Made by a program: the position numbers and the translations under genes
Source of the DNA: Geothermobacter ehrlichii
GTDB taxonomy: Bacteria > Desulfobacterota > Desulfuromonadia > Desulfuromonadales > Geothermobacteraceae
DNA: 64,000 bases
Direction of reading: 5' to 3'
Assembly: GCF_008124615.1 (NCBI RefSeq)
Contig: NZ_VNIB01000013.1
Span: 1 to 64,000, forward strand
In this document: positions 45,745 through 53,914 of the stretch, piece after piece
How positions within the stretch are numbered: the stretch's first letter is position 1
Layout: every line of letters begins with the position of its first letter
Notes under the pieces: model-generated
Database searches by the model: none
Told to the model about the DNA's origin: nothing
The model's input: the letters and a program-made list of their open reading frames with translations, nothing else

Positions 45745-46724
45745 AACGGCTGGAAGAGAAGGATTTTCTCTGCCTGCTGGAGCGGATCGCCGAGCGCTGG
45801 CAGCTGCTGGTGCCGCAGCGGATGAGCGACGGCAGCCGGCTGCTGCTGCCCTGGCAGGGCGGGCTGCCTGTGCTGGCCGGCCCGCCACTGCAGCGCAAGC
45901 CGACGGAAGTTTTCTTCCCCCAACTCGAGCTGCTCCTGGAACTGGACGATGCTGGCGGCGTGGCGCTGCCCAACCCGCCGGAGAAGCCTCCGGCCCTGCT
46001 CGGCCTCGACCACCTTGATCTGGCCGGCATCGCCTTTCTCGACCGCTTCTTCCTCAGCCCCCCCACCGACGACGCCTACCTGCGCCGCCGCCGGGGGGCC
46101 CTGCTGGTCGGGGTAAGCGGCCTGGCCGGCGCGCAGGGGGAGACACTGCCCCCACTGGAAGGGGAGTGCGACCTGGAGCTGATCCTCGCTCCGGACGGCC
46201 TGCTCGCCCACCCACACACGGCGCGCGGAACGGAGCTGCTGGAAGGATTTGCCGAGGCCGCGCCGGACAAGCTGGCCGCCCTCGACCGGAACGCCACCGA
46301 ACTGTTGCCCGAGATCCTGCTTAAGGCTGCCCGGCTGCTGCAGGAAGAACGGGTTCCGGAAGACTTCTGGGAAGAGATCGCCGCCCGCTGCATCGCCTGC
46401 GGCGGCTGCAACTTCGCCTGCCCCACCTGCAGCTGCTTCGGCGTCCAGGACCGGACCTTCGGCAAGCGGACCGAGCGCAGCCGACTCTGGGATTCCTGCC
46501 AGCTCGACGCCTTCATGCGCGAAGCCAGCGGCCACAATCCCCTGGGCACCGAAACCCTGCGCACCCGCCGTCGCATCTATCACAAGCTGGTCGCCGACCC
46601 GCTGCGCTGGGGCGAGCCCGGCTGTGTCGCCTGCGGTCGCTGCGACCGCGCCTGCCCGACCGGCATCGGCATGTTCGCCCTGTGCGAGGAGCTGGTGCGC
46701 ACCTGCGACCGGCACGGCTCCTGA
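45738..46724 (+). CDS. Iron-sulfur (HydB-like) subunit of formate dehydrogenase
   Basis: The gene encodes 328 residues, overlapping the FDH gene by 7 bp. The C-terminal half contains two ferredoxin motifs, CIACGGCNFACPTCSC and CVACGRCDRACPTG, with the WDSCQLDAF segment between them. The same order is found in the N-terminal half of the fused hydrogenase protein at 14535. The N-terminal 200 residues are more divergent. It would bridge FDH and the flavin subunit. Confidence 0.85.
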   Translation: MLKRLEEKDFLCLLERIAERWQLLVPQRMSDGSRLLLPWQGGLPVLAGPPLQRKPTEVFFPQLELLLELDDAGGVALPNPPEKPPALLGLDHLDLAGIAFLDRFFLSPPTDDAYLRRRRGALLVGVSGLAGAQGETLPPLEGECDLELILAPDGLLAHPHTARGTELLEGFAEAAPDKLAALDRNATELLPEILLKAARLLQEERVPEDFWEEIAARCIACGGCNFACPTCSCFGVQDRTFGKRTERSRLWDSCQLDAFMREASGHNPLGTETLRTRRRIYHKLVADPLRWGEPGCVACGRCDRACPTGIGMFALCEELVRTCDRHGS

Positions 46725-46735
46725 AGTTGAAAAAA

Positions 46736-46798
46736 AAGGCCGACCCGGATATCCTCCGGACCGGCCGTCTTTTCTTTGGTGGAGCTGAGCGGGATCGC
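46736..46798 (-). pseudogene. Remnant of tRNA-Ala 3' end with terminator
   Basis: This stretch is an imperfect direct copy of 46930-46995. It holds AAAAAAGGCCGACCCGG, a matching stem, and GGTGGAGCTGAGCGGGATCG, the complement of the tRNA-Ala 3' end (CCA, acceptor strand, T arm up to CGATCC). After that the similarity to the tRNA stops. It is a truncated tRNA copy about 195 bp away from the intact gene. Confidence 0.7.
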
Positions 46799-46929
46799 CT
46801 GCTACGGGGCAGACGTCCTGTCCGCCCCTGCGCAGCCCCCCCTCCGCTCGCTGTCGCGGCCATCCCTGGCCGCTTTTCGTCCACTGGACGCGCTCGCTCC
46901 GCTTCGATCCCGCCGGATATGGTGCGATC

Positions 46930-46968
46930 AAAAAAAGGCCGACCCGGGTTTCTCCGGATCGGCCTTGA
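46930..46968 (-). terminator. Rho-independent terminator after tRNA-Ala
   Basis: On the minus strand AAGGCCGATCCGG-AGAAA-CCCGGGTCGGCCTT forms a GC-rich stem followed by a T-run (complement of AAAAAA at 46930). It lies directly after the tRNA 3' end. A second, similar hairpin is at 46736. Confidence 0.8.
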
Positions 46969-46974
46969 ATTTAT

Positions 46975-47050
46975 TGGTGGAGCTGAGCGGGATCGAACCG
47001 CCGACCTACGCGTTGCGAACGCGTCGCTCTCCCAGCTGAGCTACAGCCCC
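46975..47050 (-). tRNA. tRNA-Ala (anticodon CGC)
   Basis: The minus strand gives a 76-nt tRNA beginning GGGGCTGTAGCTCAGCTGGG and ending with an encoded CCA. The acceptor stem GGGGCTG/CAGCTCC, the D arm, the TTC T-loop (GGTTCGATCC) and an anticodon stem ACGCG/CGCGT with loop TTCGCAA are all visible. The anticodon CGC reads GCG alanine codons. Confidence 0.93.
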
Positions 47051-47118
47051 GAAAAGCGTTGCTACCTTACCCAAAGGGGATTTTCCTGTCAACAGGGCAA
47101 AGCGGCCAGGACACCGCC

Positions 47119-47475
47119 TCAGCCGATCTTTTCCTGGCGCTCCTGCTCAGTCTTGCACTCAATGCAGAGGGTGGCGACCGGCCGCGCCTTCAGCCGTCCT
47201 TCGCCGATCTCCTCGCCACAGCTTTCGCAAAGTCCGAATTCGCCGCTGTCGATACGCTCCAGGGCCTCACGGATCTTGTTGGCCAGCTTGCGCTCCCGGT
47301 CACGGATGCGCAACTCGAAATTCCGGTCCGATTCCAGCGAGGCCCGGTCGGTCGGATCAGGAAAGTTTTCCTTCTCGTCCGTCATTTCGGCCACGGTTTC
47401 GCCGGCATTGCGCAGAATCTCGTCCAGCTGCCCCTGCAACAACTGCCGGAATTCTTCGAGTTTTTCAGGTTCCAT
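47119..47475 (-). CDS. dksA: RNA polymerase-binding transcription factor DksA
   Basis: The gene encodes 118 residues with a coiled coil (about 1-85) and a zinc finger (CESC ... CIEC). The coiled-coil tip has the canonical DPTDRAS (DxxDxA) that works with ppGpp at the polymerase secondary channel. Compare the paralogue at 6457, whose tip deviates. It lies 68 bp from tRNA-Ala on the same strand. A GGGAGCC precedes the start at 47475. Confidence 0.9.
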   Translation of the reverse strand: MEPEKLEEFRQLLQGQLDEILRNAGETVAEMTDEKENFPDPTDRASLESDRNFELRIRDRERKLANKIREALERIDSGEFGLCESCGEEIGEGRLKARPVATLCIECKTEQERQEKIG

Positions 47476-47550
47476 GGGGAGCCTCCGTGGTTGGACTGTA
47501 ATAAGTCAAATTACTTGAAATACCATCCCAAGTCAATTCCGCCGGCCGAT

Positions 47551-48063
47551 TCAGCCCAGCAGCATGTGCCACAGGATATAGAGCAGGGCGACAACGCCGA
47601 ACCACAGGGGAAAAACCCCGGCCATGACCGAATCCTGCCGCTCGAGCAGCCGCTTCGCCTCGGGACTGACTACCGACTCCGGCAACCTGTCGGCAAGGGC
47701 CCGCACCAGGCCGGTGAAGTCGCCGTAACTGTTGGACAGGATGGCGAAATCCTCGCCGGCGCAGAGGGTCACGAAAGCGCGTCCCCGCACCGCGACCGCC
47801 TCCAGCGAGGTGAGCTCGTCCCAGCGGAAGTACTTCTCGTCGAAGACACGCACCACCCGGACACCTTCCTCGTCCAGCACCACCCGACGCCGCAGGCTGG
47901 CAAGCAGGACCAGCAGCACCGGCAACAGGATGCCGGCGACCAGCAGGATCTTCAGCACGGCCTCGCCGCGGATCACGCTGAGGATCAGCAGCCCGAGGAG
48001 CAGAACCAGCAGCAGTCCCAGGGGGAGCAATGTCTTCCAGCCGATACGGTAACAGGCACTCAT
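47551..48063 (-). CDS. Hypothetical membrane protein with a PH-like middle domain
   Basis: The gene encodes 170 residues from ATG 48063, overlapping moaC by 4 bp. Two hydrophobic helices open it ([19 protein letters not shown] and [20 protein letters not shown]). A soluble part follows ([24 protein letters not shown]), reminiscent of bacterial PH domains, and a third helix ends it ([21 protein letters not shown]). No known function. Coupling to moaC may only reflect operon packing. Confidence 0.7.
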   Translation of the reverse strand: MSACYRIGWKTLLPLGLLLVLLLGLLILSVIRGEAVLKILLVAGILLPVLLVLLASLRRRVVLDEEGVRVVRVFDEKYFRWDELTSLEAVAVRGRAFVTLCAGEDFAILSNSYGDFTGLVRALADRLPESVVSPEAKRLLERQDSVMAGVFPLWFGVVALLYILWHMLLG

Positions 48064-48548
48064 CCGTTCTCCTCCCGCACCCAGGAACCGCTCCTGCCGC
48101 CGTGCTTCTCGAGCAGGCGCACCTGGCCGACAACCATGCTCCGGTCGATCGCCTTGCACATATCGTAGATGGTCAGGCCGGCGACCGAGACGGCCGTCAG
48201 GGCCTCCATCTCGACGCCGGTCCGGGCGGTGACCTTGACGGTGGCACGGATCTCGACCCGGCCCTCGTCGGGATGCGGCGTGAAATCGACACTGACCGAG
48301 GTCAGCAGCAGCGGATGGCAGAGCGGGATCAGGCTGCCGGTCTGCTTGGCGGCCATGATGCCGGCGGTGCGGGCGATACCGAAAACATCCCCCTTCTCGA
48401 TGCTCCGGTCGAGAATCCGGTTCAGAGTCGCCGGTCGCATCCGCACCTCGCCGCCGGCGACAGCCACCCGCTCGGTGACCGGCTTGCCGCCGACATCGAC
48501 CATCACCGCCCGGCCTTCGCTGTCGAAATGGGTCAGCTTATCGCTCAT
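48060..48548 (-). CDS. moaC: Cyclic pyranopterin monophosphate synthase
   Basis: The gene encodes 162 residues, standard MoaC length. It acts with MoaA in the first step of molybdenum-cofactor synthesis. Signature motifs: [34 protein letters not shown] and [23 protein letters not shown]. MoaA is encoded separately at 55363. The formate dehydrogenase at 43714 needs this cofactor. Confidence 0.95.
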   Translation of the reverse strand: MSDKLTHFDSEGRAVMVDVGGKPVTERVAVAGGEVRMRPATLNRILDRSIEKGDVFGIARTAGIMAAKQTGSLIPLCHPLLLTSVSVDFTPHPDEGRVEIRATVKVTARTGVEMEALTAVSVAGLTIYDMCKAIDRSMVVGQVRLLEKHGGRSGSWVREENG

Positions 48549-48573
48549 AATTGCTCTCCGGATAAAATCCTGT

Positions 48574-49069
48574 AAAACCGGCGGGACGCGCCCCGCCAGG
48601 CGCCTTACTTTTTCAGCGCAAAAAAGTAAGCAAAAACGCTGGTTTTATAGCAGCCGCAAAGGCCAGTGACTCATTTTACCAAACCGACCGAACTGGTCAG
48701 CCCCTGCTTCGTGGCGACAAAAAATCATCGTTCCCGGGCTCGCTGCGCTCACACGGGCCAGACGGTTCCGAGCGGTGCAGAGCGAACCGTTCTTTCTGGC
48801 AACAACCTTTTCTGTCGAGGCTGCGGCAGTGCAACCTGGCCCAGCGAGCGGCCTGCCGCTCGCTGGGAAAATTTTTCTGTTGGCGCAAAGCATCGTCGTT
48901 CTGGACGGAAACGCAAGGGTTACGTCCCACCGAACTCTCGCGACAGCAATGCCCGCCGCAGGCGAAGCTTTTTCTGCTTACTCTTTGGAGCGCCAAAGAG
49001 TAAGGCGTCGTCCGGGGGGCGCAACCCCGGATTGATGGCTATCGACCAAAGGTCGAAAAAATCAAAAGC
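48574..49069. repeat. 496-bp structured non-coding repeat, unit A
   Basis: The unit opens AAAACCGGCGGGACGCGCC and holds at least three perfect or near-perfect hairpins: 48604-48630 (CTTACTTTTT ... AAAAAGTAAG), 48840-48867 (CCCAGCGAGCGG, loop CCTG, CCGCTCGCTGGG) and 48977-49004 (CTTACTCTTTGG, loop AGCG, CCAAAGAGTAAG). A direct tandem copy follows at 49070. Frames on both strands are conserved only at the nucleotide level; no protein is supported. The 1-kb gap between moaC and radA is filled by units A and B. Confidence 0.85.
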
Positions 49070-49566
49070 AAAACCGGCGGGACGCGCCCCGCCGGGCGCC
49101 TTACTTTTTTCAGCGCGAAAAAAGTAAGCAAAAACGCTTTGTTTTATTGCTGTCGCGGCTGCCTGTGCCTCTTTTCTACCATCCCGACAAACAGACCGAA
49201 AGTTCTTCGTGGCAGCAGAAAAACGTCGTTCCCGGGCTCGCTACGCTCGCACGGGCCAAACGGTTCCGAGCTGCCCCATGTGTACCGCTTGTCCCGCCAA
49301 CAGCCGTTCCCGTCGAGGTTGCGGCAGGTCGACCTGGCCCATCGAGCGGCCTGCCGCTCGTTGGGGAGGCCTTTTCCGCTGGCTCGAAGGGCTGTCGTCC
49401 CAGGTTGATACGACATTCTTACGCCCCACCGAGCCTTCGCGACAGTAATGCCCGCCGCAGGCGCAAGGCCCTTTTCTGCGTCCTCTTTTGGGCCAGCAAA
49501 AGAGGACGGCGCCGTCCGGGGGCGCAACCCCGGATGCACCTCTATCGCCCGAAGATCTAAACATTC
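49070..49566. repeat. 497-bp structured non-coding repeat, unit B
   Basis: The unit starts with the same AAAACCGGCGGGACGCGCC word 496 bp after unit A, and AAAACCGGC recurs at its right border (49567). Hairpins are 49100-49128 (CTTACTTTTTTC, loop AGCGC, GAAAAAAGTAAG) and 49479-49508 (CGTCCTCTTTTG, 6-nt loop, CAAAAGAGGACG). The central GTTCCCGGGCTCGCTACGCT is shared with unit A at the same offset (156 against 158). Mid-unit sequence has drifted, so the duplication is not recent. Confidence 0.85.
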
Positions 49567-49603
49567 AAAACCGGCAGACCACAACCAGCAGCTTTTTCAG
49601 CTC

Positions 49604-50971
49604 TCATTCGAAAACATCATCCAGCATCTGCGCGACACTTTTCACCCCGACCAGCTCCAGCCCCTCGGGCGCCTCCAGATTCTTCAGATTTCCCGCCGGC
49701 AGAAAACAGCGGTCGAACCCGAGCCGAGACGCCTCCTTGACCCGCAGTTCGGGGCGGGAGACGGCCCGTACCTCGCCGGCCAGGCCGATCTCCCCGAAGA
49801 CAATGGTGCGCGACGGAATCGGTCTGTTCAGATGACTCGAAGCCAGGGCCGCCGCCACACCGAGATCGACCGCCGGCTCGTCCAGGCGCACCCCGCCGGC
49901 GACATTGAGAAAGATGTCCTGTGCCAGAAGCGACAGGCCGACCTTCTTCTCCAGCACGGCCCCGAGCAGAGCCACCCGGTTGTGATCGAAACCGATGGTG
50001 GTGCGGCGGGGCGTACCGAAGCTGGTCGGCGACACCAGCGCCTGCAGCTCGACCAGAATCGGACGGCTGCCTTCCAGCGAGGGGACGACGGCGCTGCCGG
50101 CGACCCCCTCCGGCCGTTCGGCGAGGAAGAGTTCCGACGGATTGGGCACCTCGACCAAGCCGCTTTCGCGCATCTCGAAAACACCGATTTCGTTGGTCGA
50201 GCCGAAACGGTTCTTCACCGCCCTCAGAATGCGGTAGGGATGGCCGGCATCCCCCTCGAAGTAGAGGACCGTGTCAACCATGTGTTCGAGCATCCGCGGT
50301 CCGGCAATGGCGCCGTCCTTGGTGACGTGGCCGACGATGAAGGTCGGTATGCCGTCCCCCTTGGCGACCTGCATCAGTCGCCCGGCGCATTCGCGCACCT
50401 GGCTGACGCTGCCGGGAGCCGACTCCAGGGCGGCGGTGAAAATGGTCTGGATCGAGTCGACGACCAGAAAGGCGGGATCGAGCTGCCGGATGTGCTCGAG
50501 AATCGCTTCCAGCGCGGTTTCGGCCAGCAGCAGCAACTGTCCGGCCGCCACTCCCAGCCGCTCGGCGCGCAACTTGACCTGGCGGGCCGACTCCTCGGCG
50601 GTGACGTAGAGAGCCGCGCCATGCCCGGCCAGACGGCCGAGAGCCTGCAGCAGCAGGGTCGACTTGCCGATGCCGGGGTCACCGCCGATCAGGGTCAGCG
50701 ATCCGGGGACCACCCCGCCGCCCAGCACCCGGTCGAACTCGCCGATGCCGACCTGCAGGCGGTCCTCCTCGCGGGCGTTGACCTCGCTCAACCACTGCGG
50801 CACACTCGCTGTGCCGGCGGCCACGCCGCTGCGCCTGCCGGGCGCCGGCTGCACGGTCTCTTCGACCAGACTGTTCCACTGGCCGCAGTCGGGACAGCGC
50901 CCAAGCCACTTGGGACTCTGGTAACCGCACTGCTGGCAGGAAAAGATGGTTTTCGCTTTCTTGTTCGCCAA
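49604..50971 (-). CDS. radA: DNA repair protein RadA (Sms)
   Basis: The gene encodes 455 residues from TTG 50971 (GGGAG 8 nt upstream; longer frames exist but lack support). The N-terminal zinc finger CQQC ... CPDC is followed by a RecA-like ATPase (GGDPGIGKSTLLLQ), the KNRFGSTNEIGVFEM RadA motif and a Lon-like C-terminal domain. RadA promotes branch migration in recombination. Note the 3' end is only 37 bp from repeat unit B. Confidence 0.95.
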   Translation of the reverse strand: MANKKAKTIFSCQQCGYQSPKWLGRCPDCGQWNSLVEETVQPAPGRRSGVAAGTASVPQWLSEVNAREEDRLQVGIGEFDRVLGGGVVPGSLTLIGGDPGIGKSTLLLQALGRLAGHGAALYVTAEESARQVKLRAERLGVAAGQLLLLAETALEAILEHIRQLDPAFLVVDSIQTIFTAALESAPGSVSQVRECAGRLMQVAKGDGIPTFIVGHVTKDGAIAGPRMLEHMVDTVLYFEGDAGHPYRILRAVKNRFGSTNEIGVFEMRESGLVEVPNPSELFLAERPEGVAGSAVVPSLEGSRPILVELQALVSPTSFGTPRRTTIGFDHNRVALLGAVLEKKVGLSLLAQDIFLNVAGGVRLDEPAVDLGVAAALASSHLNRPIPSRTIVFGEIGLAGEVRAVSRPELRVKEASRLGFDRCFLPAGNLKNLEAPEGLELVGVKSVAQMLDDVFE

Positions 50972-51047
50972 ATGAGGCACTCCCGCTGGAAATAGGGCAT
51001 TGTAGGAACCGGGGCCGGCGGGTGTCAACAAAAGTACGGTACAGAGC

Positions 51048-51077
51048 TTGCCGCCGGAGCCGTTTTTTCATTATGAT
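51048..51077 (+). promoter_or_regulatory. Sigma-70-type promoter of larA operon
   Basis: TTGCCG (51048-51053), 18 bp, TATGAT (51072-51077). It lies 27 bp before the larA start codon, giving a leader of roughly 20 nt with AGGTAAG as ribosome-binding site. Confidence 0.5.
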
Positions 51078-51103
51078 GGAAAAGTCAACTTCCCAGGTAA
51101 GAT

Positions 51104-52399
51104 ATGACCGAATTCGAATTGAAATACGGCACCGACACGATAACGGCCAGCATTCCCGGCGCCGAGCTGCTGTGCGCCCGCCCCTTCGTCGCCCCGGCCG
51201 CGGAAGCGACACTGATCTGCTCCGCCCTGGACGCTCCCATCGGCACCCCGCCCATCGAAACCATCGTCCGCCCGCATGAAACGGTCGCCATCGTCACCTC
51301 GGACATCACCCGCTACACCGGCAGTGAAATCTACCTGCCGCAGCTGGTGGAACGGCTGAACAGGGCCGGTATCACCGACGACGCCATCACCATCGTCATC
51401 GCCCTGGGGATTCACCGCCGGCAGACGGAGGCCGAACACCGGAAAATCCTCGGCCCGCTGTTCGGCCGTATCCGGATCGTCGACCACGACTGCGACGACT
51501 CGGAACAGCTGGTCGAACTGGGCGAGGTCGACGGTATTCCGGTGGTCATCAACCGTACGGTGGTCGAAGCCGACCGGGTGATCGTCACCGGCACCATCGG
51601 CGTCCACTATTTCGCCGGTTTCGGCGGCGGCCGCAAGGGACTGGTGCCCGGCGTCGCGGCCCGCGAGACCTGCATGGCCACCCATTTCCGGGTGTTCAAC
51701 CCGCCCGGGGTCGGCGGCAAGCATCCGCTGGCGGCGCCGGCGATACTCGACGGCAACCCGGTGCACGCGGCGATTCTCGAGGCGGCACGGCTGGTCGAGC
51801 CCGATTTTCTGCTCAACACCGTGCTCACTGCGGACAAGCGCATCGCCGGCGTCTTCTGCGGCGACCTGGAACAGGCCCACCTGGCCGGCTGCGAGCTGGC
51901 CCTGCGGCTCTACACCGCGCCGGTGACCGAACCGGCCGATCTGGCGGTGATCTCCTGCGGCGGGGCACCGAAGGACATCAACTTCATCCAGGCCCACAAG
52001 GCCCTCGACTACGGCGTGCGGGCGCTGCGGCCGGGCGGCACCGCGATCCTGCTGGCCGCATGTCCCGACGGTTTCGGCCATCCGACCTTTTTCGACTGGT
52101 TCCGCTACCAGGATCTGGCCGAATTCGAAACGGCCCTGCGCGCCGGCTACCAGATCAACGGTCAGACCGCCCACGCCACCCTCGACAAGGCCCGCCGCTT
52201 CCGGATCATCCTGATCAGCGGCTTTTCCGCCGAGCAGACCGCCGCCATGGGGATGGAAAAGGCCGAAAACCTTGACGCCGCCCTGCAAATGGCCTATCAA
52301 GAACTGCCCGAAAATCCACGCACCCTGGTCATTCCCGAAGGCGGGACGGTGCTGCCGATACTGCAGGAGCCAGGATTCAGAATTCAGGAGTCAGAATAA
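51104..52399 (+). CDS. larA: Nickel-pincer lactate racemase LarA family
   Basis: The gene encodes 431 residues. Ligand positions match the Lactobacillus enzyme in spacing: His104 (LGIHRRQ), His168 and Lys178 (GVHYFAGFGGGRKG, the lysine that carries the nickel-pincer nucleotide), His194 (ATHFRVF). LarA interconverts lactate enantiomers or related 2-hydroxyacids. It is followed by a D-2-hydroxyacid dehydrogenase pair, so it may feed L- or D-lactate into that route. The last 10 residues (GFRIQESE) are encoded by a repeat. Confidence 0.85.
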   Translation: MTEFELKYGTDTITASIPGAELLCARPFVAPAAEATLICSALDAPIGTPPIETIVRPHETVAIVTSDITRYTGSEIYLPQLVERLNRAGITDDAITIVIALGIHRRQTEAEHRKILGPLFGRIRIVDHDCDDSEQLVELGEVDGIPVVINRTVVEADRVIVTGTIGVHYFAGFGGGRKGLVPGVAARETCMATHFRVFNPPGVGGKHPLAAPAILDGNPVHAAILEAARLVEPDFLLNTVLTADKRIAGVFCGDLEQAHLAGCELALRLYTAPVTEPADLAVISCGGAPKDINFIQAHKALDYGVRALRPGGTAILLAACPDGFGHPTFFDWFRYQDLAEFETALRAGYQINGQTAHATLDKARRFRIILISGFSAEQTAAMGMEKAENLDAALQMAYQELPENPRTLVIPEGGTVLPILQEPGFRIQESE

Positions 52400-52437
52400 A
52401 ATGCCTTTCTCTCCCGGAACCTGACTCCTGAATACCA
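52366..52437. repeat. Inverted repeat overlapping the larA stop codon
   Basis: TTCAGGAGTCAG (52383-52394) and CTGACTCCTGAA (52421-52432) are perfect 12-bp inverted arms. Additional copies of the motif (AGGAGCCAGGATTCAGAATT) precede the left arm. The left part supplies the last codons and stop of larA. Confidence 0.7.
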
Positions 52438-52449
52438 AAGGAAAACACC

Positions 52450-53829
52450 ATGCTCGACCAACGCATTATCCGCGACCTGCAGGCGACGCTCGGAGCGGAG
52501 CATGTCGCCACCGACAAGGCCGATCTCATCTGCTACTCCTACGATGCCACCCAGCAGCAGTACCTGCCCGACGTGGTGGTCTTTCCAGCCAGTGCCGAAG
52601 AGGTGGCGCTGGTGATGAAGATCGCCAACGCCGAACGGATACCCGTCTTTCCGCGCGGCGCCGGCAGCGGCTTCACCGGCGGCTCGCTGCCGACCAGGGG
52701 CGGCATCGTCCTGTCCACCGAACGGATGAACCGGATCGTCGAGATCGACACCGAAAACCTGGTGGCGACGGTGGAACCGGGCGTGGTCACCGAACAGTTC
52801 CAGAAAGAGGTGGAAAAACTCGGCCTGTTCTATCCGCCTGATCCGGCCTCACTCAAATTCTCCACCCTCGGCGGCAATGTTGCCGAATGCGCCGGCGGGC
52901 CGCGTTGCGTCAAATACGGCGTCACCAAGGACTTCGTCATCGGCCTGCAGGTGGTCACCCCGACCGGGGATATCATCACCACTGGCGGCCCGACCATGAA
53001 GGGTGTGGTCGGGTATGATCTGACCAAGCTGCTGTGCGGTTCGGAAGGCACCCTCGGCATCATCACCCGCATAGTCCTCAAGCTGCTGCCGCTGCCGGAA
53101 GCGAAGAAGACCATGCTGGTGCTGTTCGACTCGATCGACGGCGCAGCCAAGGCGGTGTCGACCATCATCAGCAACAAGATCATCCCCACCACCCTCGAAT
53201 TCATGGACGGCCGGACCATCGACTGCGTCCGTCAGGCGACCGATCTCGAGGTGCCGGACAACGCCCGCGCGGTGCTGATCATCGAGGTCGACGGCGACCG
53301 GGAATTTCTCGCCAAGCAGGTGCAGAAGATTCAGCAGCTGATCCAGCCGCTCGGAGTGGTCGAGACCCGCACCGCCGAGACACCGGAAGAGAGCGAGGCG
53401 CTGTGGCAGATCCGCCGCTCGGTGTCCGCCTCGCTGCGCAAGGTCAATCCGGACAAGTTCAACGAGGACATCTGCGTACCCCGCTCCAAGGTGCCGGAGA
53501 TGATCCGCAAGGTCGATGCCATCGCCGAGAAGTACAACATCCCGATCGTCAACTTCGGCCACGCCGGCGACGGCAACATCCACGTCAACATCATGATCGA
53601 CCGCAAGGTTCCGGGCGAACTGGAACGGGCCCACAAGGCGATCGAGGAAGTATTCAGGGGCGCCCTGGAGCTGGGCGGCACCATGAGCGGCGAACACGGC
53701 GTCGGCATCGCCAAGGCGCCCTATATCCCGCTGGAGATCACGCCGGAGGCGGCCGCCTACATGAAGGCCATCAAGAAGGCCCTCGACCCGAACAATATTC
53801 TCAATCCGGGGAAGATTTTTCTGGATTGA
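52450..53829 (+). CDS. FAD-linked D-lactate/glycolate-type dehydrogenase
   Basis: The gene encodes 459 residues of the GlcD/DLD family. The FAD-binding type 4 domain covers about 30-215 (PRGAGSGFTGGSLPTRGG, GGNVAECAGGPRCVKYGVT), followed by the FAD-linked oxidase C-terminal domain with NFGHAGDGNIHVN and GEHGVGIAK. It oxidises a 2-hydroxyacid and passes electrons to the iron-sulfur partner encoded next. With larA upstream, lactate is the likely substrate. Confidence 0.9.
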   Translation: MLDQRIIRDLQATLGAEHVATDKADLICYSYDATQQQYLPDVVVFPASAEEVALVMKIANAERIPVFPRGAGSGFTGGSLPTRGGIVLSTERMNRIVEIDTENLVATVEPGVVTEQFQKEVEKLGLFYPPDPASLKFSTLGGNVAECAGGPRCVKYGVTKDFVIGLQVVTPTGDIITTGGPTMKGVVGYDLTKLLCGSEGTLGIITRIVLKLLPLPEAKKTMLVLFDSIDGAAKAVSTIISNKIIPTTLEFMDGRTIDCVRQATDLEVPDNARAVLIIEVDGDREFLAKQVQKIQQLIQPLGVVETRTAETPEESEALWQIRRSVSASLRKVNPDKFNEDICVPRSKVPEMIRKVDAIAEKYNIPIVNFGHAGDGNIHVNIMIDRKVPGELERAHKAIEEVFRGALELGGTMSGEHGVGIAKAPYIPLEITPEAAAYMKAIKKALDPNNILNPGKIFLD

Positions 53830-53832
53830 AAC

Positions 53833-53901
53833 AGTGACGAGGGACAAGGGACGAGGAACAAAAGACTCAACCTCGTCACTCGTCCCCCGTCACCCGTCAC
53901 T
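53833..53901. repeat. Imperfect inverted repeat between the dehydrogenase genes
   Basis: AGTGACGAGGGACAAGGGAC near 53833 and CCTCGTCACTCGTCCCCCGT near 53871 are inverted, internally repetitive arms (words GACGAGG, GGGAC, GTCAC). It occupies almost all of the 85-bp gap. Confidence 0.65.
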
Positions 53902-53914
53902 GGATTTATCCACA

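Noticed and set aside
48666-49560. Several 80-150-codon frames on both strands within the tandem repeat
   Set aside because: The similarity of the two units is at nucleotide level on both strands, and frames break between copies. No ribosome-binding site precedes them.
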